From Flavobacterium segetis (GTDB lineage Bacteria; Bacteroidota; Bacteroidia; Flavobacteriales; Flavobacteriaceae): a DNA stretch of 64,000 nucleotides. The stretch lies in assembly GCF_900129575.1 (NCBI RefSeq), contig NZ_FQWE01000009.1, positions 62,001-126,000 of the forward strand. Reading direction: 5' to 3'. The translations under genes were made by a program, and so were the position numbers. Shown here piece by piece: positions 19,466 to 27,628 of this stretch (its first letter is position 1; each line of letters starts with the position of its first letter). The notes below the pieces were generated by a model that saw nothing but the letters and a program-made list of their open reading frames with translations, did no database searches and had not been told where the DNA came from.

Positions 19466-20923
19466 ATGTCAAAAATTGTCATTTTAGGAGCTGGAATATC
19501 AGGACATGTTGCTGCCTCACACTTGAGAAGAAAATTGGGCAAAGAACACGAAGTACTAGTGGTCTCACCTAATAGCAATTATCAATGGATTCCTTCCAAT
19601 ATTTGGGTAGGAGTGGGTAGAATGAAATCCAAGGAGTTATTATTTCCGTTGACTCCTTTGTATAAGAAAAAAGATATTGGTTTTAAACAGGCTAAAGTAG
19701 TCTCCTTCCATCCTGAAGGTGATGCAACAGAATCTAAACCTTATGTATTGGTTGAATATGTGGATGGTGAAGTAAAGTATAAAAAAGAAAAAGTAAACTA
19801 TGATTATTTAATCAATAGTACCGGTCCAAAGTTAGCTTTTGATCTTACCGAAGGTTTAGAACCAGGTACAAATAAGGCTTACTCTGTCTGTACTTACAGC
19901 CATGCAGAACATGCTTGGCAAGGATTAGAGGTGCTAATCAACGAAATGAAAAATGGTAAAAAAGCTAAAATTTTAATTGGAACAGGTCATGCTAAGGCTA
20001 CCTGTCAGGGCGCTGCATTTGAATACATTTTAAATGTAGAACAAGAACTCAGAAGACATAAAGTTCGAGAAATGGCTGAAATAACTTGGATTTCTAATGA
20101 ATATAAGTTGGGTGATTTTGGGATGGATGGAATGCTGCTAAGCTATGAAAATAAAACCATGCCGTCATTTGAGATGGTGGAAATGGTTTTCAGAGATAGA
20201 GGAATAAAGTGGATTTTAGGCGCTGCAGTTACTAAAATTGAGGATGGAATTGCACATTATGAAAACTTAGAGGGCGAATATAAATTTGAAAATTATGATT
20301 TTGCGATGTTGATTCCTTCATTTGCAGGACATGAATTTAAAGCATTTGATAAGAACCAAAATGAAATTACTGAAAAATTATTTAAAGGTTTCATGCTCGT
20401 AGATGCTGATTATACAGTTAAACCTTATGAAAATTGGTCCGTTAAAGACTGGCCTGAAACGTATCAAAATCCCTCTTATCCCAATATTTTTGCGCCAGGA
20501 ATTGCTTTTGCACCTCCGCATGCTATCTCTAAGCCACGAAAAAGTAAAAATGGAACTGACATTACGCCTGCTCCACCGCGAACAGGAATGCCGTCAGGAA
20601 TTACTGCAAAAATTGTTGCTGATAACATTATTGACTCTATAAAATTAAATGGAGTTTCACTAAATCATAAAGGATCCATGGGAAATATGGGTGCTGCATG
20701 TATTGCATCGGCGGGCTTTGGTTTAACCACAGGGAGTGGAATAAGTATAACCACTTATCCTATTGTTCCAGATTACGAAAAATATCCTGATTCACAAGGT
20801 CGTCAACTGGGAAAAACTTTTGGAGAGATTGGTTTAGCCGGACATTGGTTAAAATTATTGCTGCATTACGCATTTATTTACAAAGCAAAAATGAAACCTT
20901 TCTGGTGGCTTATTCCGGAATAA
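19466..20923 (+). CDS. Sulfide:quinone oxidoreductase-like FAD-dependent flavoprotein
   Basis: This 485-residue protein begins with an FAD-binding beta-alpha-beta (KIVILGAGISGHVAASHLRR) and has a second Rossmann-type region (KAKILIGTGHAKATCQGAAF). The layout is that of the SQR/NDH-2 superfamily: an early PNSNYQWIPSNIWVGVG segment, three well-separated cysteines (Cys142 in YSVCTYS, Cys180 in KATCQGA, Cys412 in GAACIASAG) and a C-terminal amphipathic stretch (HWLKLLLHYAFIYKAKMKPFWWLIPE) suited to membrane association. SQR enzymes oxidise sulfide to sulfane sulfur and pass electrons to the quinone pool. Whether this one uses sulfide cannot be proved here. A 43-codon ORF follows after 40 bases and a CRP/FNR-like box precedes it. 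Confidence 0.82.
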   Translation: MSKIVILGAGISGHVAASHLRRKLGKEHEVLVVSPNSNYQWIPSNIWVGVGRMKSKELLFPLTPLYKKKDIGFKQAKVVSFHPEGDATESKPYVLVEYVDGEVKYKKEKVNYDYLINSTGPKLAFDLTEGLEPGTNKAYSVCTYSHAEHAWQGLEVLINEMKNGKKAKILIGTGHAKATCQGAAFEYILNVEQELRRHKVREMAEITWISNEYKLGDFGMDGMLLSYENKTMPSFEMVEMVFRDRGIKWILGAAVTKIEDGIAHYENLEGEYKFENYDFAMLIPSFAGHEFKAFDKNQNEITEKLFKGFMLVDADYTVKPYENWSVKDWPETYQNPSYPNIFAPGIAFAPPHAISKPRKSKNGTDITPAPPRTGMPSGITAKIVADNIIDSIKLNGVSLNHKGSMGNMGAACIASAGFGLTTGSGISITTYPIVPDYEKYPDSQGRQLGKTFGEIGLAGHWLKLLLHYAFIYKAKMKPFWWLIPE

Positions 20924-20963
20924 CAATGGAACAATTTAAACTGCAAACTTTAAAACTTACATA

Positions 20964-21095
20964 ATGACAAATCAAATAACAAAATACCAGCGCTTTGTAA
21001 TGATGAATCCCGTGATTCAGTTTTTTAAACTAATTTATCTATCATTAAAAGTTTTATTAGTTGTTGCCGGAGGGCATGGTGGAACGAGAGGATAA
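20964..21095 (+). CDS. 43-residue membrane peptide following the SQR-like gene
   Basis: ATG at 20964 opens a 43-codon frame ending TAA at 21095. The peptide starts polar (MTNQITKYQRF), has one hydrophobic helix (about residues 18-36: VIQFFKLIYLSLKVLLVVA) and ends GGHGGTRG. The glycine, histidine and arginine-rich tail and single helix look like a small membrane subunit rather than noise. It begins 40 bases after the flavoprotein stop on the same strand, so co-transcription is likely. I do not recognise a named family. It may help anchor or load the flavoprotein at the quinone pool, but this is inference. Between 21096 and 21398 I see only AT-rich sequence and the palindrome at 21357-21371. 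Confidence 0.55.
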   Translation: MTNQITKYQRFVMMNPVIQFFKLIYLSLKVLLVVAGGHGGTRG

Positions 21096-21356
21096 ATAAA
21101 ATGATTTCTAATTATAGTGAAATAGTATTGTCAATTTATTTTACTAACAGTAATAGATTAGTTGTGTCTTAGGATATAGTTAGTCTATTTTTGATACTAT
21201 TATTATTGAGGAGCGCTATTTTTTTAATTTACAAATAATCTAAATAATTGTAATTCTGATTGTTATGTTAAGAAATAATACGACACGATCGTTCATACTT
21301 GCATACGTTCCTATTCCGTAAAATTCACGATGTTAAATTAATGCAAAAATATTTTC

Positions 21357-21394
21357 AATAGTAATACTATTAAAAATCTTTTTAAGTATGTTTG
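21357..21394 (+). promoter_or_regulatory. Palindrome and -7 box of a likely leaderless transcript
   Basis: AATAGTA-A-TACTATT (21357-21371) is a perfect 7+1+7 palindrome. Sixteen bases on, TATGTTTG (21387-21394) matches the -7 consensus TAnnTTTG, and the ATG of the next gene begins only 5 bases after it. With the usual start point about 5-7 bases downstream, the message would be leaderless or nearly so. The palindrome sits where a repressor or activator would overlap the -33 region. Confidence 0.5.
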
Positions 21395-21398
21395 CAGC

Positions 21399-21698
21399 AT
21401 GAAACTTAGTATTAAAAATATAGTCGGCGGTATTGTACTCTTAATGGGTATGGTCTTGTTTTATGACTCTTATTTTGACTCTATTGATGTTTCATCTAAA
21501 ATGGAAATAAATTCAGATAACGATAGAGTTTCTGATATTCCAAGTGCAGAATTAGATTTTAATGAAGATGAAAAAATTGGTTATTTATTTCAATTTCATT
21601 CATTAGTAAAAATAATTACAAACGTCAGCCACTTCCACGTTTGCCTTCCTGCACAACAACCCTTTCTATCCGTTTGGCAACCGCCAAAACTTAGCTAA
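21399..21698 (+). CDS. Small exported or membrane-anchored hypothetical protein
   Basis: A 99-residue frame beginning MKLSIKNIVGGIVLLMGMVLFYD, with one N-terminal hydrophobic segment (residues 8-22), a polar acidic middle (SSKMEINSDNDRVSDIPSAELDFNEDEK), and a C-terminal part with histidines, a cysteine and prolines (VSHFHVCLPAQQPFLSV). The start is supported by a -7 promoter box 5 bases upstream, which implies leaderless translation. No known family is recognised. It is the first of a run of plus-strand genes reaching TerC and a zinc-ribbon protein, although 93 bases separate it from the next gene. A metal-related role suggested by the His/Cys end and TerC context is only inference. Confidence 0.5.
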   Translation: MKLSIKNIVGGIVLLMGMVLFYDSYFDSIDVSSKMEINSDNDRVSDIPSAELDFNEDEKIGYLFQFHSLVKIITNVSHFHVCLPAQQPFLSVWQPPKLS

Positions 21699-21791
21699 TG
21701 TTACTATTTTTTATATGGTTCAGCAATGAATCATTATATCAATGTCACTAATTTGTGATTTAAAAAAATATGTCAATTATCTAAAATACTT

Positions 21792-22133
21792 ATGATGGAT
21801 TTATCGGATTTTTATAAGAAAAAGAATAAATATCAAAAGAAACAAGCAATGCAACGCTATTATCAAAATGATGTTTATCAGAAAGATCAATATCAAGGTA
21901 GCCGGCCCCGTTTTGATCCATTAGCGTTGCTGGCAAGCTTAAGGAACAATAGGAAACTCAAGGTCGTTTTACTGTTCATTCTTATTATTGTCATAGCCAT
22001 AATAGTTGGATTACTTGCGATTGTGATACCATTAATTGATACCATTTTTAATTATATATCGCAAAATGGAGTTGCTGGAATTGCTGATGAAGTAATAAAA
22101 TTTTTAAATAATCTTTGGAATGGCGCAAAATAA
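21792..22133 (+). CDS. Small single-pass membrane protein, basic N-terminus
   Basis: This 113-residue protein has a highly charged, Lys/Gln/Tyr-rich cytosolic start (about residues 1-35, with YKKKNKYQKKQAMQRYYQND), a basic stretch RNNRKLK, one strong membrane helix (about 57-82: VVLLFILIIVIAIIVGLLAIVIPLI) and a short amphipathic tail (IADEVIKFLNNLWNGAK). An adjacent ATG one codon later is an alternative start. It precedes the first VTT-domain gene by 24 bases, suggesting co-transcription with the TerC cluster. No family is recognised. The basic region could contact acidic lipids or nucleic acid, but that is speculation. Confidence 0.65.
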   Translation: MMDLSDFYKKKNKYQKKQAMQRYYQNDVYQKDQYQGSRPRFDPLALLASLRNNRKLKVVLLFILIIVIAIIVGLLAIVIPLIDTIFNYISQNGVAGIADEVIKFLNNLWNGAK

Positions 22134-22157
22134 TGAATTGCTAATAAAAAACAAAAG

Positions 22158-22748
22158 ATGAAAAGGTTACTGTTGCTCAATAGATATTACAAAATAACTC
22201 AGTTTTACTCCTTTCTGAAAAATACTGCTGTGAAAGGAGGAATTGCAATTCTTGTTTTTGGTACAATTTTGCTGTTTTTGGAGTACTTTTTTCTAGATTT
22301 TAATACTCTTTTAAAAAGTCTTGTTGCCACTTATTCACCTAAAGTAATAATTTTATTTTTTCTTTTATCAGAGACCATTTTGGGTTTAGTTCCGCCAGAA
22401 ATATTTATTGCATGGGCTTCAAAATCAGCAACGCCTTGGTTATTTCTATTTATTTTAGCAAGTATGTCTTATTTGGGTGGTATAATTGCGTATTTCATAG
22501 GTAATAGATTGTTTTTAATCCCTGCTGTAAAAAACCATATAGAAAATAAAATAGCGATCCATATTAATAATTTAAAAAAGTGGGGCGGCTTATTTGTGTT
22601 TATCGGTGCTATGTTACCACTGCCACATTCTATTGTCAGTTTAGCATGTGGACTGATTAAATATAATTTTAAACACTATTTATTATGGGCGTTATTTAGA
22701 TATGTACGATTTGTACTTTATGCATTAATTATTTTTCAAATTTTTTAA
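22158..22748 (+). CDS. VTT/DedA-like (YqaA-type) membrane protein, first copy
   Basis: This 196-residue membrane protein has about five hydrophobic segments and the VTT pattern: an acidic residue followed by a re-entrant loop (FFLLSETILGLVPPEIFIAWASKS), a mid-region GGIIAYFIGNRLF, and a second loop GAMLPLPHSIVSLACGLIKYNFKHYLL. Proteins of the DedA/VTT superfamily act as lipid transporters or scramblases and affect membrane potential and envelope stress. It is followed after 4 bases by a second VTT-like gene, so the pair may have arisen by duplication and diverged, or may form a hetero-oligomer. The exact substrate is unknown. Confidence 0.72.
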   Translation: MKRLLLLNRYYKITQFYSFLKNTAVKGGIAILVFGTILLFLEYFFLDFNTLLKSLVATYSPKVIILFFLLSETILGLVPPEIFIAWASKSATPWLFLFILASMSYLGGIIAYFIGNRLFLIPAVKNHIENKIAIHINNLKKWGGLFVFIGAMLPLPHSIVSLACGLIKYNFKHYLLWALFRYVRFVLYALIIFQIF

Positions 22749-22752
22749 AAGA

Positions 22753-23367
22753 ATGAATTGGATTCGAAATTTATATGATTGGGTTTTAAGTTGGGCACAA
22801 ACAAAATATGGTGCAAGCGTTCTTTTTATTCTGGCTTTTACCGAGTCTATATTTTTTCCTATACCTCCTGATATTTTATTAATAGCTTTAGCTTTAGGAG
22901 CATCATCAAAGGCTTTCAAATACGCATTAATATGTACTCTAGGTTCAGTTTCGGGGGCATTTATATGTTACGGAATTGGTAATTATGCATGGCTAAATTC
23001 CAGCGGTGAATTTTCTGCCTTCGCTAATTTCTTTTTTGATACCATTCCGGGATTTTCTGTTGCATTGTATGACGGCATAAAGAATTTATTTGTAGAATGG
23101 GATTTTTGGGTGATTTTCACAGCTGGTTTTACACCTATTCCTTATAAAGTATTTACAATAACTGCTGGTGCTTTTAATATTAATTTAGCAATGTTTGCAC
23201 TTGCATCGATTGTTAGTCGAGGAGCTCGATTTTTTATAATTGCGTGGTTAATATGGAAGTATGGGGCGAGTATTAAATTGTTTATCGAAAAATATTTTAA
23301 TCTTTTAGCTTTAGTAGCAACAGTAGTTTTAATAGGTGGTTTTGTTTTAATTAAATATGTAATTTAG
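22753..23367 (+). CDS. YqaA/DedA family VTT-domain membrane protein, second copy
   Basis: This 204-residue protein is a closer match to the YqaA subfamily: MNWIRNLYDWVLSWAQTKYG, ILAFTESIFFPIPPDILLIALALG (acidic residue and double-proline re-entrant loop), GSVSGAFICYGIGNYAWL, and the second loop FTAGFTPIPYKVFTITAGAFNINLAMFALAS followed by SRGARFFIIAWLIWKYG. Four to five membrane segments are visible. It should sit in the inner membrane and probably handles lipid movement, as other VTT proteins do. It starts 4 bases after the first VTT gene and ends 5 bases before terC, so all three are in one tight operon. Confidence 0.85.
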   Translation: MNWIRNLYDWVLSWAQTKYGASVLFILAFTESIFFPIPPDILLIALALGASSKAFKYALICTLGSVSGAFICYGIGNYAWLNSSGEFSAFANFFFDTIPGFSVALYDGIKNLFVEWDFWVIFTAGFTPIPYKVFTITAGAFNINLAMFALASIVSRGARFFIIAWLIWKYGASIKLFIEKYFNLLALVATVVLIGGFVLIKYVI

Positions 23368-23372
23368 AAATT

Positions 23373-24299
23373 ATGGTAGTAGATGGTTATGTTTGGGCCG
23401 GTTTCATTGGCTTTGTATTGTTGATGTTAGCATTAGATTTGGGTGTTTTTCACCGTAAATCGCATGAAATTAAAATTAAAGAGGCTCTTATATGGAGCGC
23501 TGTTTGGATTGCACTAGCTTTATGTTTTAATTACGGTATTTACGTATTTATGGGCAAAGAAAAAGCGGTGGAGTTTTTAACCGGTTATGTGATAGAAAAA
23601 TCGCTTAGTATTGATAATTTATTTGTTTTTATAATGCTATTTACCTATTTCAACGTTGAATCGAAATATCAGCATAAGGTGTTATTTTGGGGAATTTTAG
23701 GAGCCTTGGTGATGCGTGCTATTTTTATTTTTGCCGGTGTCGCGTTAATAAATAAGTTTCATTGGATTATTTATATTTTTGGTGCCTTGCTAGTTTTTAC
23801 AGGTATAAAAATGCTCTTTCATAAAGATGAGAAAATTGATCCTGATAAGAACCCTTTAGTCCGATTATTTAAGAAATTTTTTCCTGTTACCGATCAAGAT
23901 CAGGATGGTAAGTTTTTTATTAAATTAAACGGCCGCACATTTGCAACGCCTCTGTTTGTAGTTCTTTTAATGGTAGAATTTACCGATTTGATTTTTGCAG
24001 TTGATTCTATACCTGCAATTCTAGCCATTACAAATGATACATTCATCATTTTTACCTCTAATGTTTTTGCGATATTAGGTTTAAGAGCTTTGTATTTTGC
24101 ATTAGCTGGAATAACTAAATATTTCTATTATTTGAAATACGGTTTATCGGCAATTTTAGTTTTTGTAGGTGTAAAAATGACAATTGTAGATTTTTATAAA
24201 ATTCCTATTCATTACTCACTAATAGTAATCGCTAGCATTCTTGTTCTATCCATATTAACTTCAGTATTGTTTCCTAAAAAAGATACATTAATTAACTAA
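23373..24299 (+). CDS. terC: TerC/Alx family integral membrane protein
   Basis: This 308-residue protein has about eight to nine membrane helices and the TerC signatures: an acidic residue in the first helix (LLMLALDLGVFHRKSHEIKI), YVIEKSLSIDNLFVFIMLF, a cytosolic stretch carrying PVTDQDQDGKFF, and VEFTDLIFAVDSIPAILAITNDTFIIFTSNVFAILGLRALYF. The membrane-embedded Asp and Glu residues are those thought to bind divalent metal. TerC/Alx proteins export manganese or supply metal to secreted enzymes during translocation. No other tellurite-resistance genes (terB, terD) are present. The neighbours are VTT proteins and a zinc ribbon. Confidence 0.93.
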   Translation: MVVDGYVWAGFIGFVLLMLALDLGVFHRKSHEIKIKEALIWSAVWIALALCFNYGIYVFMGKEKAVEFLTGYVIEKSLSIDNLFVFIMLFTYFNVESKYQHKVLFWGILGALVMRAIFIFAGVALINKFHWIIYIFGALLVFTGIKMLFHKDEKIDPDKNPLVRLFKKFFPVTDQDQDGKFFIKLNGRTFATPLFVVLLMVEFTDLIFAVDSIPAILAITNDTFIIFTSNVFAILGLRALYFALAGITKYFYYLKYGLSAILVFVGVKMTIVDFYKIPIHYSLIVIASILVLSILTSVLFPKKDTLIN

Positions 24300-24309
24300 A
24301 TTAAATATT

Positions 24310-24558
24310 ATGAATTGTCCTACTTGTAAAGTTCCCCTTGTTATGTCAGACAGACAAGGAATAGAAATTGATTATTGTCCGCAATGTCGCGGAATTTGGT
24401 TAGATCGTGGAGAGTTAGATAAAATAATCGAAAGATCTGCTAATGAGCCTCAAGCTAATGTTCCAACACCTCAACAACCTTTATTTGGCAATCAGCCACA
24501 ACAAGGTTACTATAAGGATCAAAGGAAAAAACATTGGTTAAATGACTTATTCGATTAG
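24310..24558 (+). CDS. Zinc-ribbon protein of the zf-TFIIB family
   Basis: This 82-residue protein has the four-cysteine ribbon CPTCKVPLVMSDRQGIEID followed by CPQCRGIWLDRGELDKIIERS, the exact zf-TFIIB (PF13453) pattern with the WLDRGEL signature. After the ribbon come a Pro/Gln-rich linker (residues 48-70) and a basic end (KDQRKKHWLNDLFD). It is a small cytosolic metal-binding protein with no established role. Proteins of this family recur beside membrane stress genes. It lies 10 bases after terC and ends the operon before a terminator at 24584-24612. Confidence 0.88.
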   Translation: MNCPTCKVPLVMSDRQGIEIDYCPQCRGIWLDRGELDKIIERSANEPQANVPTPQQPLFGNQPQQGYYKDQRKKHWLNDLFD

Positions 24559-24583
24559 TGAAGTTATATTTTAAAAGTAAAAT

Positions 24584-24612
24584 CGCATTATTATAAAATA
24601 GTGCGGTTTTTT
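24584..24612 (+). terminator. Rho-independent terminator of the TerC operon
   Basis: CGCATTATT (24584-24592) pairs with AATAGTGCG (24597-24605), nine pairs including one G-T, around a 4-base loop, followed by a T-run at 24607-24612. Confidence 0.82.
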
Positions 24613-24689
24613 GCACTTATTTAGTGGAAGTAACTGTAAATTAATTTATACCTTATAAAATAGTTTCTTCTGGAGTTTAATCGTAAAAT

Positions 24690-24731
24690 AAAAGTGTGAA
24701 AAGAAAATTTCAATTATCTTTTCACACTTTT
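24690..24731 (-). terminator. Terminator between convergent transcripts, 15-bp perfect stem
   Basis: AAAAGTGTGAAAAGA (24690-24704) pairs perfectly with 24717-24731 around a 12-base loop. AT-rich runs lie on both sides, so it can act both ways. It lies 78 bases past the glycosyltransferase stop. Confidence 0.75.
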
Positions 24732-24808
24732 TTAATATGTAATAAATCCAATAGCAGGTACGCTATGTGTTTTTAGCAAGCAAGTTTATCGCTATTTTTA
24801 ATATATCT

Positions 24809-27103
24809 TTAAATCGTTATAGGAACAAAAGAAGCTATCTTTTTACTACTTTGAAAACTTTTTAATCTTGAAACGTAATTGTTTTTCTTCTTTTCAACAT
24901 AAGTTTCTGCTAATAGTCGAGCTGATAAATAACAAACTGTAGATTCTGCGCCTTGATTTAAATTAACGTTTTCTTTTTCTAAACCATCATAACAACCGCC
25001 TGTAATAGGATTGTACATAATATGGTTCAGATGATTTTTTCCTAAGTACCAATCAAAAGCTAACTGCAAATAACTTTTATAAAAGGTATCGCCAAAAGAT
25101 TTGTAAAATAAATCTAGTGCATTCATCATATAACAAGCTTCTATAGGTTGTTCGCCATATTGATGCGGAATAGCACCTTTTTGATGCCAACCTTTATTGC
25201 TAATGATTTTGAATGTATCATCTACAAACATTTTCGAAATTAAGAAATCCATAGATGCTATCGCAATAGTTTTTGTGCTTTCTTTTCCAGTTACAAGATA
25301 GGAAGCAAGTAAAGCTTCTGGTAATACACTGTTAGCATATGTTAATTTATTTTCAAACCAATTCCAGTTTGGTGTACTTGTTACTTTGTATAGACGTTTA
25401 ACTTTTTCTGAAAGTTCATCGATAATATCTTTCAACGTTATTGTTGGCATATAGCTGTGTAAATAGCAAAGACCTTTTATCGAGAAACAAATTGCTCTGG
25501 GCGAACTCAAATTTTTTAAAGTATCTATCGACTTATTAATACATAAATTAGCTTTATATATTAGTGAATAGGGAAGTGCATATTGATTTAAAGTTAATAA
25601 ATATCCAAGAGCCCAAATCGCTCTACCATTAGAGTCTTCAAGATTTTCATCATTATTACGTGGTTCAACAACGTTAAATTGATCGACATAATTGATAAAA
25701 TTACCATCAGGTAATTGGCATCGAATCATGAAATTTAAGTAGGTTTTCATATACTCGATATCTGATGCATCTTCGGTAAGTTGATAATGTTTGCAAATTG
25801 AAATTAAAGCCCTCGCATTGTCATCTAGAGTGTAGCCAGAATCTAAATCAGGCTCAGATATTTTTGAAAATTGAATCATTCCGATATTAGTGGTCATGGC
25901 TTTTTGATGATCCATTTTTATTTCAGGATAATTCATACTAATAAGATCTAAATCTACAGCAATTTTTTGATATGCATTAATATGCTTTATCGCTGTGTTT
26001 TCCCAAGAGGTCTTAGTAGTTTTTGCGTAAGCATTCAGTGCCATTGAGGTTCTCAGCTCAGGATTAGAAAGTAATTTTAATGTTGCTGTTGCAAATTGAT
26101 CTACATTTTGGATATCGGCTAATATTCCAATATCTGAAGTTAAACTTTCTAAAGTATGCGGGATCTTACTGGCTACAATAGGACAAGAGCAACTCATTGC
26201 GTAAGAAAATGTTCCGCTAACGGCTTGATTAGGATCTTTTGAAGTGAATAAGTAAACGTCTGTAGCTTTTAAATAGTCTAATAATTGATTTACTTCTATG
26301 TACTCATTCACAAATCGAACATTATTTTGCAAATTTAATTCCTCAACAATTTCTATTAAGGAATTTCGATACACATCTACATCATCAATAATAGTATTTG
26401 GGTGAGTTTTTCCTAGTATTAAATACAAAACATTAGGAAATTTTTCCACAATTTTAGGAAGTGCTTTTAATCCAGTTTCTACACTTTTTCCCTGGCCTAA
26501 AAGTCCAAAAGTCGATAATATTAAACGGTCTTGTAAATCCAGTTTTGTTTTTGCATTCTCTGAGGTTTCATAATCAACAAGGTGAGTTCCGTGCGGTACA
26601 AAAGCAATATTGCTTTCATCTATGTTATAATCTTGTAATAATATCTTTTTTGATTTTTTAGTCATTACAAAAATTGCTTTTGAAAATGTACAAAGCAATT
26701 GAACTAAGGCTTTCATCTCTTGATCAGGATTGGGAATCACGCTGTGAAATGTAAAAGCGATCGGTTTTTTTATTTCATTTAAAAAATTTATGAGATAATC
26801 TCCATAATGACCACCATATAAACCAAATTCGTGTTGGATATGAACAAGTTTTACATCATCGTCTTCATTAATTAATGCGGCAACTTTTTTATAAGCATCT
26901 TTATCCTTTGATTGAAGGTGATAAGCAGAGTCAAGGTTCCCCAACTCATTAAAAGTGATTTCACAAATTTCACAAGTAATGCTTTTACCATATATTTTAT
27001 TAATTGCATTAATAGTATCCTGCGTAAAAGTAGCAATGCCGCACTGCGTAGGCGGATATGTGGACAAGAAAACAATTTTTGATTTAGTTGCTACAGTCTT
27101 CAT
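24809..27103 (-). CDS. Family 4 glycosyltransferase fused to an alpha/alpha-toroid-like domain
   Basis: This 764-residue protein has no signal peptide. Residues 1-385 are a GT-B glycosyltransferase of the GT4 type: the N-terminal KIVFLSTYPPTQCGIATFTQD, HIQHEFGLYGGHYGDYL, AFTFHSVIPNPDQEMK, an E-x7-E-like region near KDPNQAVSGTFSYAMSCSCPIVAS, and a closing helix. Residues about 395-750 form a helical repeat domain with TLDDNARALISICKHYQL, NLEDSNGRAIWALGYLL and ANSVLPEALLASYLVTG, which recalls the six-hairpin toroids of glycoside hydrolases and terpene cyclases. I did not find a clear catalytic acid pair there. It may make and check a cell-surface or storage mannoside-type glycan; donor and acceptor are unknown. 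It stands alone, with a terminator at 24690-24731. Confidence 0.82.
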   Translation of the reverse strand: MKTVATKSKIVFLSTYPPTQCGIATFTQDTINAINKIYGKSITCEICEITFNELGNLDSAYHLQSKDKDAYKKVAALINEDDDVKLVHIQHEFGLYGGHYGDYLINFLNEIKKPIAFTFHSVIPNPDQEMKALVQLLCTFSKAIFVMTKKSKKILLQDYNIDESNIAFVPHGTHLVDYETSENAKTKLDLQDRLILSTFGLLGQGKSVETGLKALPKIVEKFPNVLYLILGKTHPNTIIDDVDVYRNSLIEIVEELNLQNNVRFVNEYIEVNQLLDYLKATDVYLFTSKDPNQAVSGTFSYAMSCSCPIVASKIPHTLESLTSDIGILADIQNVDQFATATLKLLSNPELRTSMALNAYAKTTKTSWENTAIKHINAYQKIAVDLDLISMNYPEIKMDHQKAMTTNIGMIQFSKISEPDLDSGYTLDDNARALISICKHYQLTEDASDIEYMKTYLNFMIRCQLPDGNFINYVDQFNVVEPRNNDENLEDSNGRAIWALGYLLTLNQYALPYSLIYKANLCINKSIDTLKNLSSPRAICFSIKGLCYLHSYMPTITLKDIIDELSEKVKRLYKVTSTPNWNWFENKLTYANSVLPEALLASYLVTGKESTKTIAIASMDFLISKMFVDDTFKIISNKGWHQKGAIPHQYGEQPIEACYMMNALDLFYKSFGDTFYKSYLQLAFDWYLGKNHLNHIMYNPITGGCYDGLEKENVNLNQGAESTVCYLSARLLAETYVEKKKNNYVSRLKSFQSSKKIASFVPITI

Positions 27104-27628
27104 ATTAATTATTTTTAATTTTTATGTTAGTAACTTAATTATATTTTGAATTTCAGGTGTAAAATAAGATCTTAAATATTCAATTTCACACGCGTATATT
27201 TCGCAACTACTTCTCTTGTAATTGCTAAACATCTCGTGTAAATCATACGATTTTTACGTAATAGTGAAATGCTTTCTTACTGTTGATTGTCTAGCACTTT
27301 TAGAATTAAACCCTCTTTATCAAATTTAAGATGAAAGCTTATTAATTAATTATAGAATTCATTTTATGATTTATAAAATTTACTGAAAATCAAAGCTAAT
27401 ATATTTTACGTAACTATTTGCTATTGAGTATATTAATTTTTTTATTAATATTTATTTTCCTTTATAGTACCCTAAAATTAATATTTATTTTTCTTTGTAT
27501 GCAGCGAAGGAAGTATTGATCTTTTTGCATAAAAAAAGGCAAATCAAAATAAATTTGATCTGCCTTTTATGATAATTATTTTAAAATTTTTGAGATTATA
27601 ATTTTTCTGTAATTCTTCTCACTCTAAT
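27104..27628. other. Non-coding gap upstream of the glycosyltransferase
   Basis: This 525-base AT-rich stretch lies between two minus-strand genes. It contains the terminator of the S10 peptidase gene at 27531-27567 and should hold the glycosyltransferase promoter near 27104-27250, though I could not fix a convincing -7 box. No open frame of interest. Confidence 0.6.
27531..27567 (-). terminator. Rho-independent terminator of the S10 peptidase gene
   Basis: Positions 27535-27548 pair with 27554-27567 (14 bases, one mismatch) around a 5-base loop. On the minus strand the stem runs into seven T (27531-27537). It lies about 60 bases past the stop. Confidence 0.85.
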
